DNA of 64,000 nt, from positions 1 to 64,000 of the forward strand of contig URDY01000010.1 in NCBI GenBank assembly GCA_900546665.1. Direction: 5' to 3'. The notes under the pieces are model-generated. The model was not told the origin of the DNA. It saw only the letters and a program-made list of their open reading frames with translations, and made no database searches. The translations under genes were made by a program, and so were the position numbers. Origin of the DNA: an uncultured Paraprevotella sp. (GTDB lineage: Bacteria > Bacteroidota > Bacteroidia > Bacteroidales > Bacteroidaceae). Below are positions 1 through 9,286 of this stretch, one piece after another (the stretch's first letter is position 1; the number at the start of each line of letters is the position of its first letter).

Positions 1-45
1 AAACGGCAAAATATTACCGTTCGAGGTGGAGCAAAAGGTGGAGAT

Positions 46-70
46 AAAAGGTGGAGCAAAAATCTCCACC
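46..70 (-). terminator. Intrinsic terminator of the GNAT gene (minus strand)
   Basis: Read on the minus strand just past the GNAT stop codon, GGTGGAG (70-64) pairs with CTCCACC (56-50) around a 7-nt loop and is followed by four Ts (49-46). Two further copies of GGTGGAG on the plus strand, at 25-31 and 37-43, give alternative downstream pairing arms, also followed by T runs on the minus strand. The stem is short, so confidence is moderate. Confidence 0.5.
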
Positions 71-104
71 GAATTAGTATGACTTTTCAAAAATTCTTGG
101 CTTG

Positions 105-1127
105 TCAATTTAGCGTTTTACGCATTACAAAATTTGTCAGTTTCAATTTGTTAGCTTTGCATTTTTGGCTCTTAATCGTCTTATATCCTTTCTTTTCAAA
201 AAACGGTTTGGCTGTCAGACTGACTTCTGATGTAATCTCGCTTACCTGTAATTCTCTGGCAATACGTTCAACTTCAGTGAGAAGTTGTGTGGCTACACCT
301 TTGCCCTGCCAGTCTTTATGTACAAACATGGAATGCAGATAACCTTTTTCATTCATTGAAGAGAAACCGATCATGTTATTCTTTTCATCAAAAGCTCCAA
401 TATAATGATTGCAGGATAAAAGTTCTTTCCAGTGTTCTAAGTCGTTACCACATGATGACCAGTCTTTTACTTCTTCTTCAGTATAGTCCTTGATGTTGAT
501 ATTCAGTACGGTATTGGAGAATAAAGCTTGCATCTCAAGAATATCTTTTTCACCGAGTGGTCTCAATTTATACCATTTCCGATTATTGTTCCATTCTGTT
601 CGTGTCAGCAAAGTAAAATGCTCTATTCGAATATCCCCTAATGGGGAGATTTTTTCTTCTTCCTTGTGGTGATACCTGAATCCGCATTTGTCCATTACTC
701 TGCGGGACTTTATGTTGCCATCATAATAACCGCACCAGACTCTTTTTATTTTCAGTTCTTTGAAACAACGTTCCAATAGTCTGTTAACTGCTTCCGGAAT
801 TAATCCTCTTCCCCAAAAAGGTACACCCAGCCAATAACCGATTTCCGCATCATGATCTTGTTTGTCTGCACTATGAACATTGTCGCCAAACATAATTCCA
901 ACACTTCCTATTGGATTGTTTGTTCCTTTTAACACAACGGCATAAGTTTCGGGAACGGAAAGGATATCACGAATGATGTTTCTGCTGTTCTCAACAGATG
1001 TATGTGGTGGCCATCCGGCAATCGGGCCGACAGCCGGATCTTTGGCATATTGGTAGAGTGATTCCGCATCGGATTCCATCCATGGACGAAGAATCAGTCT
1101 TTCTGTTTCCAATATTCTTTTTTCCAT
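105..1127 (-). CDS. Tandem GNAT N-acetyltransferase (two GNAT domains)
   Basis: This 340-residue protein contains two acetyltransferase domains in one chain. Residues about 1-175 look like the RimJ/RimL type: RLILRPW at the start, a conserved GYWLG strand, then FWGRGLIPEAV resembling the acetyl-CoA pyrophosphate loop and a final CGF. Residues about 185-340 form a second, more ordinary GNAT domain with WQGKGVATQLL as its acetyl-CoA loop and FFEKKGY near the end. Each half has the size of a stand-alone GNAT enzyme, so this is a natural fusion. Acceptor substrates cannot be told from sequence. There is no signal peptide, so it is cytoplasmic. It is the last of three minus-strand genes and is followed by a terminator-like hairpin. 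It has no evident link to the xylan genes. Confidence 0.9.
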   Translation of the reverse strand: MEKRILETERLILRPWMESDAESLYQYAKDPAVGPIAGWPPHTSVENSRNIIRDILSVPETYAVVLKGTNNPIGSVGIMFGDNVHSADKQDHDAEIGYWLGVPFWGRGLIPEAVNRLLERCFKELKIKRVWCGYYDGNIKSRRVMDKCGFRYHHKEEEKISPLGDIRIEHFTLLTRTEWNNNRKWYKLRPLGEKDILEMQALFSNTVLNINIKDYTEEEVKDWSSCGNDLEHWKELLSCNHYIGAFDEKNNMIGFSSMNEKGYLHSMFVHKDWQGKGVATQLLTEVERIARELQVSEITSEVSLTAKPFFEKKGYKTIKSQKCKANKLKLTNFVMRKTLN

Positions 1128-1213
1128 ATTTTTGTTTTTTGGGGGTTATCTGTCATTTATCTTGAATTTGCTTCGTTTGTTATGAAAAGATCCCGTTGAA
1201 TATGTCTGCTGGA

Positions 1214-1603
1214 TTATTTATCAGAGAGTTTCCTGTATACCAGTATGGGTGAAAAGACCGTACTTAGTACGACTAAAATCCATAGATTGCCATTGAGAGG
1301 ATTATAGGCTTCAGCCAATTCGTTACAGGTATTTCCTGCTGACAGGCCAAAAGCCAATTCAAAACCTATTGTCAGGAAGCCCCAAAGCAAACCTGTTGGG
1401 ATGCAATCCCGTTTTGACGGATAGACATATGGGAATAGCAGTCGGGTGGTTAAAAAGATGAGTAGACTCAGCAGTATTCCGCTGATTGCTAAAGCGCTTT
1501 CAGCTGTGAGGCACTCATCCAATACATGCTCGCGGAAACCGCCATTGAGAATGGCGATTGGGATAAAACAGAACCAGATCAGCAATATCTTAATCCATTT
1601 CAT
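1214..1603 (-). CDS. Small integral membrane protein of unknown function
   Basis: A 129-residue protein with about four hydrophobic segments: residues 3-20, about 35-58, about 70-88 and 105-123. The second is followed by LLFPYVYPSKRD, a charged loop. I do not recognise a family. It lies 86 bp upstream of the GNAT gene and 70 bp downstream of the PNPOx-like gene on the same strand, so the three may share a transcript. An inner-membrane location is inferred from hydrophobicity only. Confidence 0.7.
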   Translation of the reverse strand: MKWIKILLIWFCFIPIAILNGGFREHVLDECLTAESALAISGILLSLLIFLTTRLLFPYVYPSKRDCIPTGLLWGFLTIGFELAFGLSAGNTCNELAEAYNPLNGNLWILVVLSTVFSPILVYRKLSDK

Positions 1604-1673
1604 GAAGCAATCCGTTTGATAAGAATATATGTGGTTTTAAATCTGTATTCCTGCTTAAATGAGATAGGCTTTT

Positions 1674-2189
1674 TTATTCCATCCTTCCGTATTTCATTTC
1701 ATCACCATTCTTGTCATATTGTTTACGTTTACCGGTAGGAGGGGCTGTCAGAGTAATCCGGACTACCGAGGTCCTGTGAAGGCTTCTTTCAATAGCTTCA
1801 TCAAAAGCGTCCATGTGCTTGGGAAGGAAACGTTCGCAGATGGCTCGGAGTGCCGATACTTTTTCATTTTCATCAGTTACCAGTTCCGCTATTCCGAAAG
1901 CAATGGCCGAACGGTACTGGAGTGTGAATGTACCATCTTTAGGCCCTATGGTAGGGGTGCATTTTGTGACTGCCGAAAGACAGACTTCCGGATGTACGGC
2001 AAGTGCATCCAGCTTATCTCCATCCGGAGCGCAATGAAAATACCACACGTTGTCACTCGTACATGCCAGAGAGAGCGGAACACCGTAGGCACTTCCGTCT
2101 GCTCGTGTAAAACTGACTGTGATATATGGTGCCTTGCGCATAACGTCCAAAGCCCAAGTACTATCCATTTCTCTGCTTGCTTTTCTCAT
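1674..2189 (-). CDS. Pyridoxamine 5'-phosphate oxidase-like flavin-binding protein
   Basis: A 171-residue protein resembling the PNPOx-like split-barrel flavoproteins (NimA-type). Visible features are an N-terminal RKASREM segment, APYITVSFTRADGSAYGVPLSL (the first strands of the barrel), WYFHCAPDGDKLDALAVHPEVCLSAV, and a C-terminal VVRITLTAPPTGKRKQY. Members bind FMN or a related cofactor and reduce small substrates, and some confer nitroimidazole tolerance. The exact substrate cannot be predicted. It is the first gene of the minus-strand trio, and a candidate -7 box lies about 230 bp upstream. A cytoplasmic location is likely because there is no signal peptide. Confidence 0.85.
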   Translation of the reverse strand: MRKASREMDSTWALDVMRKAPYITVSFTRADGSAYGVPLSLACTSDNVWYFHCAPDGDKLDALAVHPEVCLSAVTKCTPTIGPKDGTFTLQYRSAIAFGIAELVTDENEKVSALRAICERFLPKHMDAFDEAIERSLHRTSVVRITLTAPPTGKRKQYDKNGDEMKYGRME

Positions 2190-2775
2190 TGTGATTTTAT
2201 TATTTCTTTATATAACTGAACACAGAATGCATGGATCGGGACAGTTGTCTTTATGACATATTCAAAAGCTATTAATATGGACTGTTGTGGTTTGTAGCCA
2301 GTAATGTGAAATTCCTGCCATAAATGGAAATGCCTGAATGTCGTTATATCCGTATCTTGCGTTTTCTGTGTCTTATTTGGTGAATTCTGTTATAATGATT
2401 AATCTTTGATATTTTAGCAAAACTAATAAATAAATTGTTTCAGAAGATGGGTTTTAATGGTAAAAATAGATTTTTCATTGAAAATATGATCAGATATTTA
2501 TTTCTTATTCATGGATTCTTTGAATTGTTTTATCAGAATAGAATTCTTTTTTATGCCCGATCAAATAGTGTCAGAATGATGTTTTCGGGGAATGGAGCGC
2601 GAAAACATGTCGTCAATACCGGAAATTGTATTAAAAATTTGTGATCATGTATCAAATTGCATATTCCTATTGTAGTATTCAGATGAAATGACCAATTTTA
2701 AAGCTAGAATTTTAGATATGAACAGACGCTGTTTTTCTTGTAATATATAATAAGGTATATATTGAGTGAGGACGT
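2190..2775. other. Intergenic region between divergent units
   Basis: This 586-bp AT-rich gap separates the minus-strand trio from the plus-strand MG2 gene. A minus-strand promoter box is visible at 2418-2425. A short plus-strand open frame at 2435-2644 has no recognisable motif or signal and is not called. I see no RNA gene or strong hairpin here. Confidence 0.6.
2418..2425 (-). promoter_or_regulatory. Candidate -7 box for the PNPOx-led minus-strand unit
   Basis: On the minus strand this reads TAGTTTTG followed by C, a full match to the Bacteroidetes -7 consensus TAnnTTTG. Transcription would start near 2411, giving a leader of about 220 nt before the start at 2189. No clear -33 TTTG was found at the expected spacing. 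Confidence 0.4.
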
Positions 2776-5400
2776 ATGAAACGGATTACGCAAATCTTAT
2801 GTTGGGTTGTATTAGGACTGCTTTTTTCTTCGGATGTGTTATCATACGCAGGAAAAGATACTACGGATGCAGCTTTGCGTCTTCGTGCATTTGTAGGTAA
2901 TATAATCACCTTTAATAAATTGTTTCCTCAGGAAAAGGTCTATCTGCATTTTGACAATACGGGATACTTTATGGGGGAGACCATCTGGTTTAAAGCTTAT
3001 GTGTGGAGGACAGATCGTGTGAAACCGGCTTCTGTCAGTCGGATCCTGTATGTGGAATTGTTGGATGCAGGTGGACGTATCGTAGAGACCCGCAAGCTGA
3101 AAATTAAGGATGGTCAGGCAAATGGTGACATTAAGCTTGATAAAATCCGGTATTCAGGATTTTATGAGGTGCGTGCTTACACCCGCTATATGACGAACTG
3201 GGATTATCGTGGTATCTTCTCCCGGGTTTTTCCTGTATTTGACAAGCCTGAAAAAGAAGGAGATTACGCACAGAAAAGGATGTTGGATCTGAATGATAAT
3301 TATCGTTTGCCGTCATATAGGGAAAAGAAAAAGGAGACACAGGGGCATTTACAAGCCGAATTCTATCCTGAAGGAGGTCATCTGGTGCGAGGATTGGAAA
3401 GCAGAATTGCTTTTCGGTTTACAGGAAAGGATGGTCGTCCTTGTGACACTACGGCTTATCTTTTTGATTATACCGGACGGCAAATCGGAAAAGTCCGTAC
3501 TGTACGTGAAGGAGTGGGGTGGTTTCGGTTGATTCCGGATTCCATACCTGGTTATCTGGCGTTTTCTTTGAAAGGAAATGCTGAAAAGTTTCCGTTGCCA
3601 AGTGCAGAAAATAAAGGTTGGACAATGGAAGTAGATGCAGTGTCTGATTCGGACTCGGTTATATTCCTTGTACAGAAATGTCGTTTTCCGGATGGCGGTA
3701 TGGTTGGGTTGTCGGTCATGCATAACGGACAGGTAACGGCATTTAAGGAATTGTCGTGTGAAGAAGGTGCTTGTCGTTTATCATTTTCTACGGAACAGTT
3801 TCCGGCTGGAGTGGGGCAAGCCACGCTTTTTGATCAAAACGGGAGAATATGGTCAGAAAGACTTTTTTTCAACTATAAGGGACTTTTAGCCGGTGATTCA
3901 ATCCGGATCAAGGCTGATTCCCTGGTGCTTTCACCGTGTGGAAAAGTACGGTTGGAGATAAAAACCCAACCGAATGCGATATTTTCTTTTTCGGCTGCAG
4001 ATGCCGGTACCATGCCAACTCCGAATGTCGGACATTTGGGTACATGGCTACTTCTTTCTTCAGAATTGCAGGGCTATGTGGCGCATCCGGAATATTATTT
4101 TGAGTCGGCTGACATGACACACAGAATGGCTGCTGATCTTTTGATGATGGTACAAGGATGGAGAAGGTATGACTGGACAGTGATGAGTGGGAACGGAAGA
4201 TTCGAAGTCAGGCAACCCATAGAGGATAAACTTTATCTTTATGGAAAATTGAATCCAGTATGGAAAAAGAACAAAACGTCAGACGTGGAAGTTTCGGCTT
4301 ATCTTTATAATGAGCATGGCCAAAGTTTTAAGGGAGTAACCCGTACGGATAGTCTGGGATTTTATTTTTTCGATTTACCGGAATTGGATGGCAAATGGGA
4401 AATGGTACTCAAAACATCCAGTGAAGGAAAACCCCGCCGCTATTATGTCGGAATCAGCCGACATTTCTCTCCTCGAAAACGGCCTTTGTATCCAGCGGAA
4501 ACATTATATGATGGAACGAGTGTAGTTCCTAATCTTATGTCCGAATATCAGGCAATAGACAGTCTGCCGCAAAGTTTGTTATTTTATTCTCCGGATACCC
4601 GGTTGTTGTCAGAAGTGACGGTGAAAGAGAAAAGAATTTATGAGGATGCGAGGGCTGCATGGGAAAACGAGCAGAACGGTTCCTATGGATCTTATATTTA
4701 TTATGATTGTGAGCAGGCTGTTGAAGATGTCCGTGATCGGGCGGAAGAGATACCGGAGTTTAGGGATTGGTTGTTGAGGGTTAATCCTTTTTTTGGAGGT
4801 GATGCAATATCTGACGGTTCTTCTGTTTCATCTCAGACAGATTCTGATTCAGGCGATACAGAAACAGAAAGCGCTTCTACGGTTGATGATTCCGACTTGC
4901 AAAGTTTTTTGGATAACTCCAAATATAAGGGAAAAGAAATATTATGGGTTCTAAACAACGCCGTTCCTGCTGAGAGTAACGCGTATTCTTTGCGTGAAAG
5001 TAATCAGAAAATGCCGGTTTTTTTGGATGAAATCAAGTCCATCTACATCTGCGAGGATCCGGAACGGTATGTGAGCTACAGTTCTGATCCCCGATTTCAA
5101 CGTCGTCCGCCTGTAGTGGTTTTCATTTACACGCAGACCCAAAATGTAGGAAAAGAAAAGAAAGGTACGCGTAGTACTTATTTTCAGGGGTATAATGTGC
5201 CGTCTGTGTTTGAAATGAATGATTATGAAGTTTTACCTCCGATGTCGGACTTTCGTCGGACATTATATTGGAATCCTGATGTCAGGGCTGATGAAAGCGG
5301 AAGTGCCTTGGTGGAATTTTATAATAATTCCTCATGCCGGAATATTTATATTTCAGCTGAAGGGATAGCTCCTGACGGAAACTGCATATTTTATAAGTGA
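2776..5400 (+). CDS. Secreted MG2-domain protein (Bacteroidetes surface protein, function unknown)
   Basis: An 874-residue protein with a signal peptide (MKRITQILCWVVLGLLFSSDVLSYA). An alpha-2-macroglobulin-type MG2 domain covers about residues 45-160, including FPQEKVYLHFDNTGYFMGE and TIWFKAYVW. The middle part has further beta-rich segments and a low-complexity acidic Ser/Asp/Thr stretch near residues 680-720. The C-terminus carries RRTLYWNPDVRADESGSALVEFYN, a closing segment common in large Bacteroidetes MG2 proteins. Family members are thought to be periplasmic or outer-membrane-associated, with no agreed biochemical role. It stands alone between the minus-strand trio and the symporter operon, so a link to xylan use is only positional. 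Confidence 0.75.
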   Translation: MKRITQILCWVVLGLLFSSDVLSYAGKDTTDAALRLRAFVGNIITFNKLFPQEKVYLHFDNTGYFMGETIWFKAYVWRTDRVKPASVSRILYVELLDAGGRIVETRKLKIKDGQANGDIKLDKIRYSGFYEVRAYTRYMTNWDYRGIFSRVFPVFDKPEKEGDYAQKRMLDLNDNYRLPSYREKKKETQGHLQAEFYPEGGHLVRGLESRIAFRFTGKDGRPCDTTAYLFDYTGRQIGKVRTVREGVGWFRLIPDSIPGYLAFSLKGNAEKFPLPSAENKGWTMEVDAVSDSDSVIFLVQKCRFPDGGMVGLSVMHNGQVTAFKELSCEEGACRLSFSTEQFPAGVGQATLFDQNGRIWSERLFFNYKGLLAGDSIRIKADSLVLSPCGKVRLEIKTQPNAIFSFSAADAGTMPTPNVGHLGTWLLLSSELQGYVAHPEYYFESADMTHRMAADLLMMVQGWRRYDWTVMSGNGRFEVRQPIEDKLYLYGKLNPVWKKNKTSDVEVSAYLYNEHGQSFKGVTRTDSLGFYFFDLPELDGKWEMVLKTSSEGKPRRYYVGISRHFSPRKRPLYPAETLYDGTSVVPNLMSEYQAIDSLPQSLLFYSPDTRLLSEVTVKEKRIYEDARAAWENEQNGSYGSYIYYDCEQAVEDVRDRAEEIPEFRDWLLRVNPFFGGDAISDGSSVSSQTDSDSGDTETESASTVDDSDLQSFLDNSKYKGKEILWVLNNAVPAESNAYSLRESNQKMPVFLDEIKSIYICEDPERYVSYSSDPRFQRRPPVVVFIYTQTQNVGKEKKGTRSTYFQGYNVPSVFEMNDYEVLPPMSDFRRTLYWNPDVRADESGSALVEFYNNSSCRNIYISAEGIAPDGNCIFYK

Positions 5401-5570
5401 AAATGATGGTTTTTTTACGAGCTTGTTTTCAGATGGGAGGACAAGCCGTCATCTGTGTAAAAGTGGATGAAAAGGCTAAAAACAGATAGATTCCGGTTAT
5501 CTTTTGAGATAATGTTTCATTTTAAAAAGTTTAGATTACGCCATTAAAAATGAGTATCGGATAAAAAACG

Positions 5571-5578
5571 TTACTTTG
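5571..5578 (+). promoter_or_regulatory. Candidate -7 box of the symporter-xylanase operon
   Basis: TTACTTTG followed by CA matches TAnnTTTG at five of six fixed positions. It lies 35 bp before the symporter start codon, placing the transcript start near 5585. No convincing -33 element is visible. Confidence 0.4.
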
Positions 5579-5612
5579 CATATCATGAAAAACAACAAAT
5601 AAATGAAATATT

Positions 5613-7130
5613 ATGGATAAGATCTTAGAAAAAGTGCCGTTAGGCGAAAAGATTGGTTATTCGTTAGGAGATGCTGCAGCCAATCTTGTTTTTCAGATGA
5701 TGATGATTTATCAGCTGAAATTTTATACAGATGTGTTCGGACTGGAGGGAGCAGTAGCTGGAACGGTACTTTTGGTTGCGCGTATAGTTGATGCCTTTGT
5801 TGATCCTACAGCAGGTATACTTTCAGACAAGACCCAGACCAAATGGGGTAAATTCCGTCCATGGGTCATCTGGACAGCTTTACCCTTTATGGTATTTTAT
5901 GTATTGGCTTTTTATAATCCAGGTATTGAAAATAAGGGGTTGGTTGCCATCTATGCAGGAATCTCTTATGTACTGCTGATGTCATTGTATTCATTCAATA
6001 ATACACCTTACAGTTCGCTTGGAGGCGTGATGACAGCAGACATAAAAGAACGTACAAGCATTACTTCCATCCGTTTTGTTGCTGCGACAGTGGCGCAATT
6101 TGTCGTACAGGGCTTGACATTGCCTTTGGTTCATAAGTTCGGTCGTGGATCTGGTGCAGACGATGCACAGGGCTGGCTGACCACAATAACTATTTTTGCT
6201 CTTGTGGGATTTGTTTTCCTTATCATTGCAGGTTTTTCAGCTAAAGAACGCATTGCGCCGCCTGCTTCCCAGAAGATGGATATAAAGAATGATATCAAGG
6301 GGTTGTTTGCAGATGTGTCATGGCGTTCCATGTTCGTTTTGACACTGTTTGTCTTTATTACTTTGGCCATGTGGGGATCTGCTATGTGTTATTATTTCCA
6401 ACATTATGTTGATCTTCAGTCACTTGGGCTGTTCTTGGATAAGTTGGGGCTGGTTAAGGACGAAGGAGCTGTGTTAGGTGTGGGCATGCAGATTCTGGAT
6501 TCATTCAGTTTGCTGGCAACCAGAGCTACTGACGGTACCATATCTCCTCTTGAAGCTTATTCAATAGGTCTTTCTGTCTTTAACATGGCCGGAGCGATCG
6601 TTCAGCTGATTGGTGTAATGACACTTTCAGAATTCCTGGCTAACCGTTACGGCAAGAAATCGACTTTTATTGTTTGTTTGGCATTGACAGCTCTCTTTAC
6701 GGCTGCGTTTATTTTGCCTTCCAAGGATGATATCGGTCTTATCTTTATTTTAGGTATATTGAAAAGTTTGGCTTATGCTCCTACCGTTCCGTTGTTGTGG
6801 GCTATGATCGCTGATGTGGCAGATCATATGGAATACGTAAGTCATCGTAGGGCTACGGGACTTTGTTTTTCAGGTGTGGTTTTTGCTTTGAAGGCAGGAT
6901 TAGGTGTAGGTGGTGCAATAGCCGGTGTAATCTTATCTGCATTTGGTTATGTGAATGATATTCAGATCACACAGTCGGCTGAATCTTTATTGGGAATCAG
7001 GTTGGCATCCAGTGTGGTTCCTGGAATTTGTTTCGGAATAGGTGTAGTTGCTTTATTCTTTTATCCTATATCTAAAGCTTTGAATGAAAAAATGCAGGCA
7101 GAATTGGTGAAACGGCGTGCAGAAGAGTAA
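5613..7130 (+). CDS. GPH-family sugar:cation symporter (probable xylo-oligosaccharide importer)
   Basis: A 505-residue inner-membrane transporter with about 12 hydrophobic helices. The N-terminus EKIGYSLGDAAANLVFQ and the following DPTAGILSDKTQTKWGKFRPW are the signature of the glycoside-pentoside-hexuronide:cation symporter family. In its family it imports sugars with Na+ or H+. Its neighbours are a GH10 xylanase 9 bp downstream, a GH43 and a GH67, so xylose-containing oligosaccharides are the likely cargo (inference from context). The predicted start follows an A-rich leader of the usual Bacteroidetes kind rather than a strong Shine-Dalgarno sequence. Confidence 0.92.
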   Translation: MDKILEKVPLGEKIGYSLGDAAANLVFQMMMIYQLKFYTDVFGLEGAVAGTVLLVARIVDAFVDPTAGILSDKTQTKWGKFRPWVIWTALPFMVFYVLAFYNPGIENKGLVAIYAGISYVLLMSLYSFNNTPYSSLGGVMTADIKERTSITSIRFVAATVAQFVVQGLTLPLVHKFGRGSGADDAQGWLTTITIFALVGFVFLIIAGFSAKERIAPPASQKMDIKNDIKGLFADVSWRSMFVLTLFVFITLAMWGSAMCYYFQHYVDLQSLGLFLDKLGLVKDEGAVLGVGMQILDSFSLLATRATDGTISPLEAYSIGLSVFNMAGAIVQLIGVMTLSEFLANRYGKKSTFIVCLALTALFTAAFILPSKDDIGLIFILGILKSLAYAPTVPLLWAMIADVADHMEYVSHRRATGLCFSGVVFALKAGLGVGGAIAGVILSAFGYVNDIQITQSAESLLGIRLASSVVPGICFGIGVVALFFYPISKALNEKMQAELVKRRAEE

Positions 7131-7139
7131 TAATATAAA

Positions 7140-8279
7140 ATGAGAGAATATATGAAAAAAATGGTGGTTTTTGCATTGTCATTGGGAGTTGCATTGACAA
7201 GTTGCGCTGATAAGCAGGTCACATTAAAGGAGGCATTCGCAGATAAATTCCTGATAGGAACAGCTTTGAATACTCATCAGGTCCTAACTCGTAATAAAGA
7301 ACTTAAAAATCTGATCCGTAATCAGTTCAGTTCAGTCGTAGCTGAAAATTGTATGAAAGCGGAGGAAATTCAGCCGCAAGAAGGGAAGTTTGATTTTACC
7401 AATGGTGATCGTTTGTGTGATTTGGCAGAAAAAAATGGTCAGGTTGTAATCGGTCATTGCCTGATCTGGCATTCTCAGGCTCCGAAATGGTTTTTTAAGG
7501 ATGAAAATGGAAATGAGGTTTCAAAGGAGGTCCTGATACAGCGGATGAAGGATCATATATATAAGGTGGTAGGACATTATAAAGGTCGTGTGAAAGGTTG
7601 GGATGTGGTGAATGAAGCCATTGAGGGAAATGGTGAATTCCGTAAATCACCTTATTATCGTATCATTGGTCCGGATTTTATCCGTTTGGCATTTCAGTTT
7701 GCTCATGAAGCTGATCCTGATGCAGAATTGTATTATAACGATTATGGAATGGATTCACCTCGCAAACGTGAGGCTGTAGTAAAGATGGTGAAAGATCTCA
7801 AGGCAAAAGGTTGTCGTATAGATGCTGTCGGCATGCAGTCACATGTAGCTTTTGATACACCGCTTGATGAATATGAGAAAAGTATAGAGGCTTTTGCCGG
7901 TGCCGGTGTCAAAGTGATGATTACTGAGTTGGATCTTAGTGTATTGCCATGGCCAAGAGGTAATTTTGGCGCGGCAGTGGAAACCAATTTCGAGTATAAG
8001 AAAGCAATGGATCCTTATAAGGATGGCTTGACACCGGATATGGAGAAGAAGCAATCTGACTTTTTTGTGAAACTGTTTGATATTTATTTACGGCATAGTA
8101 AGGATATTACCCGTGTGACATTCTGGGGCGTGACAGATGGAGATTCCTGGAAAAACAACTGGCCGGTTCATGGACGTACGGATTATCCTTTGGCATTTGA
8201 CCGTGAGATGCAACCCAAGCCGTTTGTACAGGAAGTTGTCAATATGGCCGAATCAGGAAAATATGATGCGGAGAAATAA
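7140..8279 (+). CDS. GH10 endo-1,4-beta-xylanase, lipoprotein
   Basis: A 379-residue retaining xylanase. The N-terminus carries a lipoprotein signal with Cys22 after ALTS, so it is membrane-anchored in the periplasm or at the cell surface. A second ATG at 7152 gives an equally good signal. The GH10 barrel fills the rest: GHCLIWHSQAPKWF, the acid/base motif WDVVNEAIEG (Glu159) and the nucleophile motif ITELDLS (Glu263) are all present, with FWGVTDGDSW near the end. Length is that of a single-domain GH10 without binding modules. It cleaves internal beta-1,4 bonds of xylan or long xylo-oligosaccharides. It sits between the symporter and a GH43 in one operon, which fits processing of imported oligosaccharides. 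Confidence 0.96.
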   Translation: MREYMKKMVVFALSLGVALTSCADKQVTLKEAFADKFLIGTALNTHQVLTRNKELKNLIRNQFSSVVAENCMKAEEIQPQEGKFDFTNGDRLCDLAEKNGQVVIGHCLIWHSQAPKWFFKDENGNEVSKEVLIQRMKDHIYKVVGHYKGRVKGWDVVNEAIEGNGEFRKSPYYRIIGPDFIRLAFQFAHEADPDAELYYNDYGMDSPRKREAVVKMVKDLKAKGCRIDAVGMQSHVAFDTPLDEYEKSIEAFAGAGVKVMITELDLSVLPWPRGNFGAAVETNFEYKKAMDPYKDGLTPDMEKKQSDFFVKLFDIYLRHSKDITRVTFWGVTDGDSWKNNWPVHGRTDYPLAFDREMQPKPFVQEVVNMAESGKYDAEK

Positions 8280-8314
8280 TAAATAGTTCAATATAACTTT
8301 AAAAAACATATTCA

Positions 8315-9286
8315 ATGAAAAAGAGATATTTGGTACCGGATGATTATATGGCAGATCCGGCAGTTCATGTGTTTGATGGAAAAGTTTATATATACCCTTC
8401 ACATGACCGTGTGAGTGGTATTCCAGAAGATGATTGGGGATCTCATTTTGATATGCGCGATTACCATGTGTTCTCTCTGGATGATGTGATGGAAGGAGAA
8501 GTTAAGGATCACGGTGTTGTGCTTGATGTGGCTGATGTGCCTTGGGCAAAACGCCAACTGTGGGATTGTGACTGTTGCGAAAAGGATGGCAAGTATTATT
8601 TGTACTTTCCAGCTAAGGATAAAACGGATATTTTCCGCTTGGGAGTGGCTGTCAGTGATAAACCTTATGGTCCTTTTATTCCTGAATCAGATCCGATAAG
8701 AGGAAGCTATTCTATTGATCCGGCGGTGTTTAAAGATGATGACGGCAAGGTCTATATTTATTTTGGAGGTCTGATGGGCGGACAGTTGCAGCGTTATAAG
8801 GAAAATTCAGCTCTGGAAAATGCAGACTTTCCTGCTGACAACGAGCCTGCAATACCGTCTCGTATAGTTCGCTTGACAGATGACATGAAGCAGTTTGCGG
8901 AAGAACCACGTCCCATAGTTATATTGGATGCAGACGGCAAACCGATTGTGGCTGGTGATCACGAACGACGTTTCTTTGAAGCATCGTGGATGCATAAATA
9001 TAATGGCAAATATTATTTCTCGTATTCTACGGGTGATACACATTATTTGTGTTACGCAGTAGGTGATAATCCTTATGGACCTTTCGTTTATCAGGGTGTT
9101 ATTCTTACTCCTGTTGTGGGATGGACCACACATCATTGTATTGTAGAATATAAAGGAAAATGGTATCTCTTTCATCATGATTCTGTACCTTCAGGTGGGA
9201 AAACGTGGTTACGTAGTCTGAAAGTGTGCGAATTGCAATATGATGAGGAGGGACATATCCAGACGATAAATGGTACGGATGAATAA
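8315..9286 (+). CDS. GH43 beta-xylosidase/alpha-L-arabinofuranosidase, no signal peptide
   Basis: A 323-residue single-domain five-bladed propeller enzyme. The three GH43 acidic residues can be placed: the base in YMADPAVHV near the N-terminus, the pKa modulator in SIDPAVFKDDDGK, and the acid in RRFFEASWM. The opening (KRYLVPDDYMADPAVHVFDG and YPSHD) looks like subfamily GH43_1, whose members include xylosidases and arabinofuranosidases. No signal peptide is present, so it is probably cytoplasmic and acts on oligosaccharides after the symporter. Its 3' end overlaps the start of the GH67 gene, which implies co-translation. Confidence 0.93.
   Translation: MKKRYLVPDDYMADPAVHVFDGKVYIYPSHDRVSGIPEDDWGSHFDMRDYHVFSLDDVMEGEVKDHGVVLDVADVPWAKRQLWDCDCCEKDGKYYLYFPAKDKTDIFRLGVAVSDKPYGPFIPESDPIRGSYSIDPAVFKDDDGKVYIYFGGLMGGQLQRYKENSALENADFPADNEPAIPSRIVRLTDDMKQFAEEPRPIVILDADGKPIVAGDHERRFFEASWMHKYNGKYYFSYSTGDTHYLCYAVGDNPYGPFVYQGVILTPVVGWTTHHCIVEYKGKWYLFHHDSVPSGGKTWLRSLKVCELQYDEEGHIQTINGTDE

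Noticed and set aside
2..82. Open frame entering from the left edge, ending in KGGAKISTELV and TGA
   Set aside because: Only 26 codons are visible, and the sequence is dominated by the GGTGGAG repeats that form the minus-strand terminator. It could be the end of a convergent gene but cannot be supported.
2435..2644. 69-codon plus-strand frame before the MG2 gene
   Set aside because: AT-rich intergenic sequence with no motif, signal or coding-like composition.
5411..5460. Weak hairpins (GCTTGT/ACAAGC and CAGATG/CATCTG) after the MG2 gene
   Set aside because: Only 6-bp stems without a T-run, so not called as a terminator.
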